Shown: one piece after another, positions 50,314-59,689 of the stretch
Position numbering within the stretch: the stretch's first letter is position 1
Layout: every line of letters begins with the position of its first letter
NCBI GenBank assembly: GCA_943331295.2
Contig: CALQLA020000007.1
Span: 1-64,000 of the forward strand
Length of the DNA: 64,000 nucleotides
DNA from: Bordetella parapertussis
GTDB lineage: Bacteria > Pseudomonadota > Gammaproteobacteria > Burkholderiales > Casimicrobiaceae
Reading direction: 5' to 3'
Made by a program: the position numbers and the translations under genes
The notes under the pieces: generated by a model
What the model was told of the DNA's origin: nothing
Database searches by the model: none
The model's input: only the letters and a program-made list of their open reading frames with translations

Positions 50314-50904
50314 CTACCGCCGTGGCGGTGGCGGCGCGTAGGCGGAACGCGGGCCGTCGTCGACGACCGACACCGACACCGCGACCCGCACCTGCGGGCC
50401 CGGGTCGTAGGGCAGCCGCACCGTGGCATCGCGCCCGCCGTAACGGTAGGTGACGTCGTAGCCGCGGATGACGTCCTGCCAGTCGTCCACGGTGCGGCAG
50501 CGCTGCACCACCTGCTGCGTGGGAGGGCCGTAGGCGACGGCGCTGCCCTGCGCGTTCTTGCTGGCGATGCTGTTGCCGGCCAGTGCGCCGACGATCGTGC
50601 CGGCAACCGTCGCGACGTCGTTGCCGCGCCCGCTGCCGATCTGGTGCCCGACGACGCCGCCGACGACGCCGCCGATGATGGTGCCGGCCGCGGTCGAGCC
50701 GCTGCCGGACGAGGCGACGGGCTGCGGGTTGTCGACGGTGACCGTCTCGTTCCAGCATTCCTGGCGCGGTGCCGCGATCCGCTCGACGACGGGGCGCGCA
50801 CCCAGCACCGGTGCGAGGTCGGTGAAGTCGGCGGCGGCAGCCGGTGCCGCACCCATCGCGGCGGCGAGCGCCGCAGTGGCGGTGACGAGGATCGAAATTC
50901 GCAT
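50314..50904 (-). CDS. Glycine-zipper 2TM-domain periplasmic/outer-membrane protein
   Basis: This 196-residue exported protein has a Sec signal peptide (residues 1-25, cleavage near AAAADF), a Gly-rich 2TM zipper at about 75-110 (GTIIGGVVGGVVG, then GTIVGALAGNSI), and a beta-rich C-terminal region (CRTVDDWQDVIRGYDVTYRYGGRDA). Relatives are associated with the outer membrane and envelope stress. I chose ATG 50904, because the longer frame above it lacks a signal sequence at its start. Confidence 0.88.
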   Translation of the reverse strand: MRISILVTATAALAAAMGAAPAAAADFTDLAPVLGARPVVERIAAPRQECWNETVTVDNPQPVASSGSGSTAAGTIIGGVVGGVVGHQIGSGRGNDVATVAGTIVGALAGNSIASKNAQGSAVAYGPPTQQVVQRCRTVDDWQDVIRGYDVTYRYGGRDATVRLPYDPGPQVRVAVSVSVVDDGPRSAYAPPPPRR

Positions 50905-51037
50905 GACGGTGCACTCCTGACTGTGTTCCAAGGGCGCCGCCTCGCGACGGCGCGGCGCCAGATCGGGCAGCCAGACAGACACGCGAACCGCGGCGAAGTT
51001 CCATCCGGCGCGCGCGTGCGAGAATGCCGGCTCGTTC

Positions 51038-52309
51038 ATGCCTTCCCCTCCCGCGCCTTCGTCGCAGTCGGTCATCACGCACCGGCCTTTCGTCCTCCTG
51101 TGGACGGGGCGGGTGCTGGCGACGATCGCGTTCCAGATGCAGTCGGTGGCGGTCGCCTGGCACGTCTACGCGCTGACCGACAGCGCACTCGATCTCGGCC
51201 TCGTCGGGCTGTTCCAGTTCCTGCCGATGCTGCTGCTGTCGCTCGTCACCGGCCACGTCGCGGACCAGTACGACCGGCGACGCATCGTCGTGCTGTGCCA
51301 GGTGGTGAAGCTGGCGACGGCCGTCGTGTTCGCCTATGGCGCCGTGTACGGCGGCCTCACGCGCGGCGTCATGTTCGCGATCGTCGCGGTGCTCGGCGCG
51401 GCGCGCGCGTTCGAGATGCCCACGTTGCAGGCGCTGCTGCCGTCCATCGTGCCCGAGTCGCTGCTGCCGCGCGCGATCGCCGGCACGGCCTCGGGCAACC
51501 AGCTGGCGACGATCGGCGGCCCCGCGCTGGGCGGCGTGCTGTACGCGATCAGCCCGGCCGCCGCCTACGTCACCTGCGGCGCGCTCTACGTCGCCGGTGC
51601 GCTGTTCATCGCGGCGCTGAAGACGCGGCCGTTGGCGCGCCGGCGCGAACCCGTCAGCGTGGAATCGCTGCTCGCGGGCATCCGCTTCATCCGCGACCAT
51701 CCGGTGATGCTGGGCGCGATTTCACTCGACCTGTTCGCGGTGCTGCTGGGCGGCGCGACCGCGCTGCTGCCGATCTACGCGCGCGACATCCTGCACGTCG
51801 GCCCGACCGGCCTCGGCGTGCTGCGCGCCGCGCCGGCGGCGGGCGCGCTCGTCACCTCGCTCTGGCTCGCCCACCGTCCGCTGGGACGGCGCGTCGGGCG
51901 CACGATGTTCGTCGCGGTGGCCGTGTTCGGCGCCGCGACGGTCGTGTTCGCGCTGTCGGAGTCGTTCCTGCTGTCGCTCGCGATGCTGGCGCTGCTCGGC
52001 GCGGCGGACATGGTCAGCGTGATCATCCGGCTGTCGCTGGTGCAGCTCGAGACGCCCGACGCCATGCGCGGCCGCGTCAGCGCCGTCAACTCGGTGTTCA
52101 TCGGCTCGTCGAACCAGCTGGGCGAATTCGAGTCGGGCCTCACCGCCGCGTGGTTCGGCGTCGTGCCGGCCGTGGTGCTGGGCGGCCTGGGCACGCTCGT
52201 CGTGGTGCTGCTGTGGCTGCGCCTCTTCCCGGCGCTGGCCGCCGCCGACCGGCTCGTCTCGCGGCGGCACGCGCACGCCGGCGGTGATGCGCGGGTGCCG
52301 CCGAAGTGA
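51038..52309 (+). CDS. Major-facilitator-superfamily transporter (EntS-like)
   Basis: This 423-residue inner-membrane protein has twelve hydrophobic segments. The loop between helices 2 and 3 contains GHVADQYDRRR, the MFS motif A, and the first helix starts FVLLWTGRVLATIAFQMQ, as in EntS-like exporters of siderophores and other small molecules. The substrate is unknown. It diverges from the glycine-zipper gene. Confidence 0.9.
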   Translation: MPSPPAPSSQSVITHRPFVLLWTGRVLATIAFQMQSVAVAWHVYALTDSALDLGLVGLFQFLPMLLLSLVTGHVADQYDRRRIVVLCQVVKLATAVVFAYGAVYGGLTRGVMFAIVAVLGAARAFEMPTLQALLPSIVPESLLPRAIAGTASGNQLATIGGPALGGVLYAISPAAAYVTCGALYVAGALFIAALKTRPLARRREPVSVESLLAGIRFIRDHPVMLGAISLDLFAVLLGGATALLPIYARDILHVGPTGLGVLRAAPAAGALVTSLWLAHRPLGRRVGRTMFVAVAVFGAATVVFALSESFLLSLAMLALLGAADMVSVIIRLSLVQLETPDAMRGRVSAVNSVFIGSSNQLGEFESGLTAAWFGVVPAVVLGGLGTLVVVLLWLRLFPALAAADRLVSRRHAHAGGDARVPPK

Positions 52310-52395
52310 CCGCGCCGCGGGCGCACGGCGATGCCGGCGGTCGCAGAACGGCAATCGGCGTACCATCACGGGCGCAGCACGACAGGAGAACGGCG

Positions 52396-52620
52396 ATGTT
52401 CAAGATGGAAGTCGAGGATGGCCACGGCGTCTGGTCCGACGTGCGCGGCACCGACGGCAACGTGCTGACGTTCACCGACGAGGACGCGGCGCGGGCGAAG
52501 CTAGCGGAGCTCTACCCGGTGATCGTGCAGATGGAGAAGTACGGCGGAGGCAAGCGCACCCGCGTCGTCCGCGTGTTTCGCTCGGACGAGGAGTGGAAGG
52601 AAGGCACGCCGCCAAGCTGA
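52396..52620 (+). CDS. Small hypothetical protein
   Basis: This 74-residue soluble protein begins MFKMEVEDGHGVWSDVRG and ends in a charged tail (RVFRSDEEWKEGTPPS). CAGGAGAAC upstream of ATG 52396 is a good Shine-Dalgarno. I do not recognise the family. The frame before the ATG is open but lacks a good start. Confidence 0.65.
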   Translation: MFKMEVEDGHGVWSDVRGTDGNVLTFTDEDAARAKLAELYPVIVQMEKYGGGKRTRVVRVFRSDEEWKEGTPPS

Positions 52621-52640
52621 GGGCTACGCCGACGGGGCCT

Positions 52641-52997
52641 TCAGGCGGCGTTGCGTTCGATCCACGCCGCGAACGCATGCAGGTACTTCCCGACGAACGC
52701 CCTGGTCGCCTCGACCGCGAAGCCGCCCTTGTCGTCGAACCGCGCGCCCGGCACCGACCGGTTGAATTCGGGCGTCACGAACAGCACGGCGTCGGCCGCG
52801 GCGATCCCGTCCTTGAACGCGCGTACGGCGGCAGTCGGCTCGGCCTCGTGGTCGGCGTTGAAGAGCGGCAGGTCGCCGATCTCGACGATCGAGAGCTTCA
52901 GTTCGGGCGGAGCGATCGCCGCCATGGCCAGCGCCATCCTCCTGTTGAGCGAATCCTTGCGCAGGCTGCCGACCAGTACGGCCACGTTGCGGGGCAT
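52641..52997 (-). CDS. NADPH-dependent FMN reductase family protein with internal deletion
   Basis: This 118-residue protein begins with the FMN-reductase start VAVLVGSLRKDSLNRR and holds LSIVEIGDLPLFNAD and VLFVTPEFNRSVPG. It then jumps directly to the family's C-terminal end (ARFDDKGGF, ATRAFVGKYLHAFAAWI). The usual protein has about 180-185 residues, so about 65 residues including the second FMN-binding part are absent, without a frameshift. It is probably non-functional or strongly altered. Confidence 0.75.
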   Translation of the reverse strand: MPRNVAVLVGSLRKDSLNRRMALAMAAIAPPELKLSIVEIGDLPLFNADHEAEPTAAVRAFKDGIAAADAVLFVTPEFNRSVPGARFDDKGGFAVEATRAFVGKYLHAFAAWIERNAA

Positions 52998-53239
52998 GAG
53001 CGGTTCTCCTTTGGGATCAACGACGATGCGCCGGTTCCCGCGCGAAGCGGCGACCGCCAGGCAAGATTGCCACCCCAGTATCGCAGCGCCGGCCCTGTGC
53101 GATGCGTGCGATTACGCACGGAGCGGCGCGATCCTGGGCGCGCGGCGTGCCGCGCAGCTTGGCCCGCGCGCTAGACTCGCGCGGTTGCCGCCGGCGTGTC
53201 GATCCGGCGGCTCGCCGCCACCCCCACCGAAATCCGCGA

Positions 53240-53749
53240 GTGAACCCATCCCCTCCACCGGCGACGCAGGTGCCGCCCAGTGCCGCTGCCAAGGGCATGC
53301 GGGTCGTCGCCATGCTGGAGGCGGGAAAGGGCGTCCTCGTGCTGATGGTCGGCTTCGGCCTGCTCGCGTTCCTGCGCGACGACGTGCAGACGCTGGCCGA
53401 GAACCTGCTCCTCTCGCTGCATCTCAATCCGGCAAAGCGCATCCCGCGCATCTTCCTCGAAGCGGCGAGCCACTTCTCCGACGTGCGGATGTGGCTGCTC
53501 GCCGCGCTCGCGTTCCTGTATGCGGCGCTCCGGCTCACGGTGGCGTGGGGGTTGTGGTCCAGCCGTCGCTGGGCCGAGTGGCTGGCCGTGGCGAGCGGCG
53601 GCATCTACATCCCGTTCGAGATCTACGCCGTGATCGAGCGCGTGTCCTTGACCACCGTGGCCACGCTGGCGCTGAACGTCGCCGTCGTCGCCTACATCGG
53701 CGGGATGCTGTGGCGCGAACGCGAACAGCATGCCCGCCGATCCGCATAG
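53240..53749 (+). CDS. DUF2127-family integral membrane protein
   Basis: This 169-residue membrane protein has four hydrophobic segments, and the DUF2127 pattern AMLEAGKGVLVLMVGFGLL and AALRLTVAWGLWSSRRWAEWL, with FEIYAVIERVS. The function is unknown. I chose GTG 53240; ATG 53298 (MRVVAMLEAG) would remove a 19-residue Pro/Ala-rich leader and is nearly as likely. Confidence 0.8.
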   Translation: MNPSPPPATQVPPSAAAKGMRVVAMLEAGKGVLVLMVGFGLLAFLRDDVQTLAENLLLSLHLNPAKRIPRIFLEAASHFSDVRMWLLAALAFLYAALRLTVAWGLWSSRRWAEWLAVASGGIYIPFEIYAVIERVSLTTVATLALNVAVVAYIGGMLWREREQHARRSA

Positions 53750-53773
53750 CGGCAGCCGGCTGCGGGACGCCGG

Positions 53774-54073
53774 CTATCGCGCCGGCGGCGGGCCATCCGG
53801 CCGCATCCCCGGCGGCGGGCCGAATCCCGGGCCGTGGCCCTGCGCGCATTCGTAGCCGCTCGGACAAAGGTCGCCGAAGATCGCCGCGCGGTTGGCTTCG
53901 GCCTGGGCGCGGTCGGCAGCAACTTGCGCCTTCGCCGTCGCGAGCCCCGTCGCATTGCCGGTGATCGTGTACACCTCGACGAGGATGCGGTCGTCGCCGA
54001 GATTGGCCTCGTCCTGCAGCACGATCGGCAGCGCGTCGGCGCGCAGCGCCTGCATGTCGGCGTCGAGCTTCAT
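53774..54073 (-). CDS. Truncated hypothetical protein with upstream winged-helix relic
   Basis: This 99-residue frame (ATG 54073) encodes a helical, Ala-rich region (ALRADALPIVLQDEAN, TAKAQVAADRAQAEANRAA) and a Gly/Pro/Met-rich tail. Upstream of the ATG the same frame stays open to 54260. It holds VTLPPTEFSLLAAFLDRPRE, which closely resembles the OmpR-type winged-helix start of response regulators, with no start codon. The gene may be a decayed fusion. I cannot assign a function. Confidence 0.45.
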   Translation of the reverse strand: MKLDADMQALRADALPIVLQDEANLGDDRILVEVYTITGNATGLATAKAQVAADRAQAEANRAAIFGDLCPSGYECAQGHGPGFGPPPGMRPDGPPPAR

Positions 54074-54252
54074 CCGCGCCGACGTGTAGCCGTGCGGGCC
54101 GCGCGTGCCCTCGATCAGCGCCTCGCGCGGCCGGTCGAGGAACGCGGCCAGCAGCGAGAACTCCGTCGGCGGCAGCGTGACCGCGTTGGCGTGCTCGTCC
54201 TCGAGGCGCCGGCGGCGAAAGAACAGCGGTCGGGGGCCGGTTTTACCCGGGT

Positions 54253-54837
54253 TTACACTTCATGTGGCGGGGGGGGCGGCGTGTCGTCCGCGGCCATCAG
54301 CCGCGCCCAGCCGTCGGCGCCCAGGCGCTCGAGCGTGGCGAGGTTGCGGTCGATGATCGACGCCGCATCCGGATAGGCGGCCACCGCGCGCTCGATGCTG
54401 TCCTCACGCAGCAGGTGCAGCGTCGGATACGGCGAGCGGTTGGTGCAGTTCTCGACCGCGTCCGGCATCGTGCCGGCGAACCGGTAGCGCGGATGGAAGC
54501 TCGCGACCTGCAGGATGCCGGTGAGATCCAGCGCCTCGAGCGTCGCGTCGGCGATGTCGAGGAAATCGTTGTAGTCGAGGAAATCCGTCAGCGCGTGCGG
54601 ATGGATGAGCAGCGTCGTCTCGACCGCGGCCGGGTCGGCGGCGGCGAGCAGCTGCAGCTCCGCGGCGAGGTCGGCGACGAGGTCGTCCGCGGTGCGCGCA
54701 TCGCTCACCGCATAGCGCACCTGGCGCTTCACGTGGACCGCCTTCGCGAACGGGCACAGGTTGAGCCCGATGACGGCGCGCTCGAGCCAGCTTTCGGTGG
54801 CGCGGAGGACGTCGGGGTCGGCAGGGTCGTTGATCAT
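54253..54837 (-). CDS. DUF1415-family protein
   Basis: This 194-residue cytoplasmic protein has the DUF1415 pattern: a WLERAVIGLNLCPFAKAVHV start, then LLIHPHALTDFLDYNDFLDIAD and VASFHPRYRFAGT, and NRSPYPTLHLLRE. The function of the family is unknown. I chose ATG 54837 (MINDPADPDVL); the longer frame adds only a basic leader. Its 3-prime end carries a proline run before the stop. Confidence 0.9.
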   Translation of the reverse strand: MINDPADPDVLRATESWLERAVIGLNLCPFAKAVHVKRQVRYAVSDARTADDLVADLAAELQLLAAADPAAVETTLLIHPHALTDFLDYNDFLDIADATLEALDLTGILQVASFHPRYRFAGTMPDAVENCTNRSPYPTLHLLREDSIERAVAAYPDAASIIDRNLATLERLGADGWARLMAADDTPPPPPHEV

Positions 54838-54958
54838 GGGCAGTCGGGAAAGGGAGGGGCCGGCGGCGCCCGGAACCGCACTGTAGCGCCTGTTCGGTCG
54901 CCACGGGCGGGTCGCGGCGCGTCGTCGACCGCGCACCCGCTGTGGCATCCTACGTCCC

Positions 54959-56197
54959 GTGAGCGAGCATTCCCCCGCTGCGGCCGGAATCGAGAGCCCC
55001 CGACCGTGGCGGCTCGTGCCCGGCCTCGGCATCGCGCAGATCATCGCCTGGGGCTCGCTGTACTACTCGATCTCGGTCCTCGCCGCCGCGATCGGCGCCG
55101 AACTCGCGCTGTCGCCTTCCGGCGTCTTCGGTGCGTTCTCGCTGGGCCTTGCGATGTCGGGCGTCGCCGCGCCGGCAGCGGGGCGCGCGATCGACCGGTT
55201 TGGCGGGCGGCGGGTGCTCGCGGCGGGCTCGGTCGTCGCCGCCGTCGCGCTGTGGTGGATGTCGCGCGCCGCGTCGGCGGTCGAATACTATCTCGCGTGG
55301 TGCGTCGGCGGCGTCGCGATGGCGATGACGCTCTACGACGCGGCGTTCGCGACGCTTTCCCATCACTTCGGCACGTCGTACCGCAAGGCGCTGACGGCGC
55401 TGACGCTGTTCGGCGGCTTCGCGAGCACGGTGTTCTGGCCGCTGTCGCAGCTGGGCCTCGCCCAGCTCGGATGGCGCGACACGCTGCTGGCCTTCGCGGC
55501 GCTGCAGGTCGCCGTGTGCCTGCCGCTCCACGCGTGGCTGATCCCGCCCGGATGCGGACCGGCGCCGGCCGCGCCCGCGGTCGGCGGCGCGGCGCCGCCG
55601 CGGGCCCGGGTCGCGCCGCTGTCCGGCCGTTTCGTCGCGCTGGCGGCGGCGTTCGCGCTCAACGCGTTCATCATCTCCGCAGTGTCGGCGCATCTGATCG
55701 GCCTGCTGACGGGCAGCGGCGTCGCGCCGGTGGATGTCGTCTGGATTGCGGCACTGATCGGCCCGATGCAGGTCGCCGGGCGCGTGCTCGAGATCACGGC
55801 GGGCCGCAACCTGCGCCCGGTCACCACGGCCGTCGCCGCCTTCTCGCTGTTCTTCATCGGCCTGCTGGCGCTTGCCGCTGTGTCCGGGCCGCGCGCGGGC
55901 ATGGCGCTCGCGTTCGCCGTGCTCTACGGGCTTGCCAACGGCGTGATGACGATCGTGCGCGGCACCATTCCCGCGGCGCTGTTCGGCCGCGATGCGTACG
56001 GCAGCCTGCTGGGCCGCCTCGCCGCGCCCGCGTTCGCCGCCAAAGCCGCGGCCCCCGTCATGCTCGCGTCGCTCGCGGCGCCGCACGTGGCGCCGGGGGG
56101 GTCGCTCGCGCTGCTGCTGGCGCTCGCGGCTGCGTCGTTCGTGCTGTTCCTGGTCGCGATCCGGCGACGGCCGGACGGCCGCCGTGCCGATGCATGA
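54959..56197 (+). CDS. Major-facilitator-superfamily transporter
   Basis: This 412-residue inner-membrane protein has about twelve hydrophobic segments. The helix 2-3 loop reads GRAIDRFGGRR, matching MFS motif A, and the first helix begins GLGIAQIIAWGSLYYSISVL. The type resembles putative monocarboxylate permeases. The start is GTG at 54959. The substrate is unknown; it is divergent from the DUF1415 gene. Confidence 0.88.
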   Translation: MSEHSPAAAGIESPRPWRLVPGLGIAQIIAWGSLYYSISVLAAAIGAELALSPSGVFGAFSLGLAMSGVAAPAAGRAIDRFGGRRVLAAGSVVAAVALWWMSRAASAVEYYLAWCVGGVAMAMTLYDAAFATLSHHFGTSYRKALTALTLFGGFASTVFWPLSQLGLAQLGWRDTLLAFAALQVAVCLPLHAWLIPPGCGPAPAAPAVGGAAPPRARVAPLSGRFVALAAAFALNAFIISAVSAHLIGLLTGSGVAPVDVVWIAALIGPMQVAGRVLEITAGRNLRPVTTAVAAFSLFFIGLLALAAVSGPRAGMALAFAVLYGLANGVMTIVRGTIPAALFGRDAYGSLLGRLAAPAFAAKAAAPVMLASLAAPHVAPGGSLALLLALAAASFVLFLVAIRRRPDGRRADA

Positions 56198-56328
56198 TGC
56201 CGACGCCCTGACCGGATGCGGCCGGGGCGGCCGTTCAATTGCCCGCCGACCGGGCCCCCGCCGCCGGCTTACAATGACGGCCCGGGCGCGGTTCGTCCCG
56301 CCTCTTCCCTCGCCCGCATCGGTTCCTC

Positions 56329-57267
56329 ATGTCCACACTCAACGATCCCGTCGTCGTCCGCGAAGTGGGCCTGCGCGACGGCCTGCAGAGCCTCGCCCGC
56401 GTGCTGCCGACTGCGCACAAGCAGGAATGGATCGCCGACGCCTACGCCGCCGGCCAGCGCGAGATCGAGGTCGGGTCGTTCGTGCCGGCGCACCTGCTGC
56501 CGCAGCTCGCGGACACCGGTGAGATCGTCGCCTACGCGAAGACGCTGCCGGGGCTTGTCGTCTCGGTGCTCGTGCCGAACCTGAAAGGCGCCGAGCGCGC
56601 GCTCGCGTCCGGCGCCGATGCGCTGCTGGTGCCGTTGTCGGCGAGCCATGCCCCCAGCCTCGCGAACCTGCGCCGCGCGCCGGACGACGTCGTTGCGGAG
56701 ATCGCGCGCATCCGCGCCGCGCGCGACGCCGCCGGGTCGAAGTGCCTGGTCGAGGTCGGCATCAGCACGGCGTTCGGCTGCACGATCCAGGGGCGCGTGG
56801 AACCCGCCGAGGTGCTGCGCCTCGTGCAGGCGGCGATCGACGCCGGCGCCGACGCGGTCGGGCTCGCCGATACCGTCGGCTACGCCGACCCGGCGATGGT
56901 GCGCGAGCTCTTCGAGCGGGCCGCGCGCGTCGCCGGCCCGCGCCTCGCGTGCGCCCACTTCCACGACACGCGCGGGCTCGGCATGGCCAACGTCTATGCG
57001 GCGTGGGAGGCGGGCATCCGCCGCTTCGACGCTTGCCTCGCCGGCATCGGCGGCTGTCCGCACGCGCCGGGCGCCAGCGGCAACGTCGCGACCGAGGACG
57101 TCGCCTACCTGTTCGCGAGCATGGGCGTGTCCACCGGCCTCGACTTCGACCGGCTCATCGCGTTGCGCGCCAGGGTGGCGGGCTGGCTCGACGGCGAGAC
57201 GCTGCACGGCACGCTGTGGCGCGCGGGACTGCCGAAGACGATGCGCGCGGCGGCGCTCGCGGCGTGA
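56329..57267 (+). CDS. Hydroxymethylglutaryl-CoA lyase-like enzyme
   Basis: This 312-residue TIM-barrel enzyme should cleave a hydroxyacyl-CoA such as HMG-CoA. The signature REVGLRDGLQ is at residues 9-18, EVGSFVPA at about 45, metal-binding His residues are in CAHFHDTRG, and the cysteine-containing loop is AGIGGCPHAPGASGN. These motifs are intact. It is coupled to the next CaiB CoA-transferase gene (TGA overlaps a GTG), so the pair may process a branched hydroxy acid. Confidence 0.9.
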   Translation: MSTLNDPVVVREVGLRDGLQSLARVLPTAHKQEWIADAYAAGQREIEVGSFVPAHLLPQLADTGEIVAYAKTLPGLVVSVLVPNLKGAERALASGADALLVPLSASHAPSLANLRRAPDDVVAEIARIRAARDAAGSKCLVEVGISTAFGCTIQGRVEPAEVLRLVQAAIDAGADAVGLADTVGYADPAMVRELFERAARVAGPRLACAHFHDTRGLGMANVYAAWEAGIRRFDACLAGIGGCPHAPGASGNVATEDVAYLFASMGVSTGLDFDRLIALRARVAGWLDGETLHGTLWRAGLPKTMRAAALAA

Positions 57268-57272
57268 CGGGC

Positions 57273-58490
57273 ATGAACGAAGCCTCCCCTTCCGTCGCAC
57301 CGGCCGCACCGCAGCCGCTTTCGGGCCTGCGCGTCGTCGAGTTCACGCACATGGTGATGGGCCCGACCTGCGGGATGATCCTCGCCGACCTGGGCGCCGA
57401 GGTGATCAAGATCGAGCCGATCGACGGCGACCGCACGCGAACGCTGCTGGGCGCCGGCGCCGGCTTCTTCCCGATGTTCAACCGCAACAAGAAGAGCATC
57501 GCGATCGACCTGCGCCATCCCGCGGGCGCCGGGGCCGCGCGGCGCCTCGCCGCGAGCGCCGACGTCGTCGCGGAGAACTTCAAGCCGGGGACGATGGCGA
57601 AGTACGGCCTCGACTACGCGGCGCTGTCGGCGGCGAACCCGCGCCTGATCTACGTCGCGCACAAGGGCTTCCTCCCCGGGCCCTACGACCACCGCACGGC
57701 GCTGGACGAGGTGGTGCAGATGATGGGCGGCCTCGCGTACATGACCGGCCGTCCCGGCGATCCGCTGCGCGCCGGCACCAGCGTCAACGACATCATGGGC
57801 GGCATGTTCGGCGCGATCGGCGCGCTGGGCGCGCTGATCCAGCGCGGCATCACCGGCCGCGGGATGGAGGTGCAGTCGGCGCTGTTCGAGAACAACGTGT
57901 TCCTGATGGGCCAGCACATGCTGCAGTTCGCGATGACGGGCCGGCACCCGGCGCCGATGCCGGCGCGCGACAACCCCTGGGCGATCTACGACGTGTTCAC
58001 GGTGCGCGGCGGCGAGCAGATCTTCCTCTGCGCGGTCAGCGACGCGCAGTGGCTGGTGTTCTGCGACGCGCTGGGCTTCGCGGACCTCAAGGCTGATCCG
58101 TCGCTCGCGACCAACAACCAGCGGGTGCAGGTCCGGCCCGCGCTGCTTGCGACGCTGCGCGAGCGCCTCGCAGGGCGCGGCGCCGACGAGCTCGCGGCGC
58201 TGTTCGAGGCGGCCGGGCTCCCGTTCGCGCCGATCCGCAAGCCCGAGGACCTGTACGCCGACCCGCATCTCGCTGCGACCGGGGGACTCGCCGATGTCCG
58301 GCTGCCCGACGGCGACAAGGCGGGGCAGACGGTGAAGGCGCCGCTGTTCCCGCTCGCGCTCGACGGCGAGCGCCTCGGCGTGCGCCTCGACCCGCCAACG
58401 CTCGGCGCGCACACGCGGGAGCTGCTGGGCACCGTCGGCTATGCCGCCCCCGAAATCGACGCGCTGTTCGCGCAGGCGGCGGTCGCCTGA
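57273..58490 (+). CDS. CaiB/BaiF (class III) CoA-transferase
   Basis: This 405-residue enzyme has RVVEFTHMVMGPTCGMILADLGAEVIKIE at about 20-48 and the probable catalytic aspartate in TSVNDIMGG, typical of the family. It should activate an acid with CoA for the lyase encoded upstream. I chose ATG 57273; GTG 57264, which overlaps the lyase stop, is the alternative. It is followed by a Bug-type receptor. Confidence 0.92.
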   Translation: MNEASPSVAPAAPQPLSGLRVVEFTHMVMGPTCGMILADLGAEVIKIEPIDGDRTRTLLGAGAGFFPMFNRNKKSIAIDLRHPAGAGAARRLAASADVVAENFKPGTMAKYGLDYAALSAANPRLIYVAHKGFLPGPYDHRTALDEVVQMMGGLAYMTGRPGDPLRAGTSVNDIMGGMFGAIGALGALIQRGITGRGMEVQSALFENNVFLMGQHMLQFAMTGRHPAPMPARDNPWAIYDVFTVRGGEQIFLCAVSDAQWLVFCDALGFADLKADPSLATNNQRVQVRPALLATLRERLAGRGADELAALFEAAGLPFAPIRKPEDLYADPHLAATGGLADVRLPDGDKAGQTVKAPLFPLALDGERLGVRLDPPTLGAHTRELLGTVGYAAPEIDALFAQAAVA

Positions 58491-58528
58491 ACGGCGGCGC
58501 CCTCGCGTCCACGAAGGCGAACCGCGCC

Positions 58529-59527
58529 ATGACACGCAACCCCCTGGTCCGTTCGCGCCGCTCGCTGCTGCGGGCGATGGCCGGTGCGACGCTCGGCATG
58601 CTCCCGGGGATCGGCGCCGTCCGCGCGCAGGTCGGCGAGAAGACCATCCGCATCATCCTGCCGGTGGCCACGGCGTCAGGGGTGGACACGATCACGCGCG
58701 CCGCGGCGCCGGCGCTCACGAAGGCGCTGGGGCATCCGATCGTGATCGACAACCAGGCGGGCGCCGGCGGCATCGTCGGCACCTCCGCGCTGGTGCGCTC
58801 GCCGCCCGATGGCATGACGCTGTCGGTCGTGTCCAACAACCACGTCATCTATCCCGGTGTCTACAAGTCGGTGCCGTTCGACCCGATCGCCGACATCACG
58901 CCGATCGCCGTGATCGGATCGACGCCGATCGTCCTCGTCGTCAATCCGAACCGCATCCCGGCGAAGAACGCGCAGGAGCTGATCGCGCTCTTGAAGGCCA
59001 ACCCGGGCAAGTACAACTACGGCTCGTCGGGCAACGGCACCATCCTGCATCTCGCCGCCGAGATGTTCATGGACGAGGCAGGCGTCAAGGCGACGCACGT
59101 GCCCTACAAGGGCGTGGGCCCGATGCTGACCGACCTGATCGGCGGGCAGGTCGAGATGGGAACGCTGTCGCTGCCGTCGATCCAGCAGCACCTGAAGAGC
59201 GGTGCGCTGCGCGCGATCGGCACCGGCACCGCGACCCGGCTGGCCGCCGCGCCCGATATCCCGACGATGACGGAGCAGGGAATGCCCGGCTATCTCGTCG
59301 AGGGCTGGTTCGCCGCGATCGGGCCGGCGAAGATGGCGCCGGCCGACGTGAAGCGGATCAACGAGGCGTTCGTCGCCGCGTTCGCGTCGCCCGAGGTGCG
59401 CGAGGCGATGGCGAAGCAGGGCAACACGATCAACGTCAGCACGCCGGAGTACGCGGCGCAGTTCTTCCGCAGCGAGCTCGTGAAGTACGCGAAGCTCGTG
59501 AAGAAGGCCGGCATCGAACTGCAATGA
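58529..59527 (+). CDS. Bug-family (TctC-like) tripartite tricarboxylate transporter receptor
   Basis: This 332-residue periplasmic receptor has a Tat-type signal (SRRSLLRAMAG at about 12-22, cleavage near AVRAQV). Mature motifs are IRIILPVATASGVDTITRA, VIDNQAGAGGIVG, NYGSSGNGTILHLAAEMF and HVPYKGVGPMLTDLIGGQVEMG. Bug proteins are abundant in Burkholderiales and bind carboxylates; many lack adjacent permeases, as here. It may capture the acid handled by the CoA-transferase/lyase. Confidence 0.93.
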   Translation: MTRNPLVRSRRSLLRAMAGATLGMLPGIGAVRAQVGEKTIRIILPVATASGVDTITRAAAPALTKALGHPIVIDNQAGAGGIVGTSALVRSPPDGMTLSVVSNNHVIYPGVYKSVPFDPIADITPIAVIGSTPIVLVVNPNRIPAKNAQELIALLKANPGKYNYGSSGNGTILHLAAEMFMDEAGVKATHVPYKGVGPMLTDLIGGQVEMGTLSLPSIQQHLKSGALRAIGTGTATRLAAAPDIPTMTEQGMPGYLVEGWFAAIGPAKMAPADVKRINEAFVAAFASPEVREAMAKQGNTINVSTPEYAAQFFRSELVKYAKLVKKAGIELQ

Positions 59528-59689
59528 CGCGGCCGCGGCGCGGGCGGCGCGCCCGGCAGGCGTAGGGCCATGTCGGCGCTGCGGTTTCGCCCGCATGTCT
59601 TCTACCTGTGTTCGGACCCGGCGCTGCGCGTGCGATTCGGTCGCGCGTTGTCCGGCAACCCGGGCTACGCCGGCGACACCTGCATCCGT

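Noticed and set aside
59658-59669. AACCCGGGCTAC, resembling one arm of the REP-like element
   Set aside because: Only one arm is present, without the matching half, so it may be chance.
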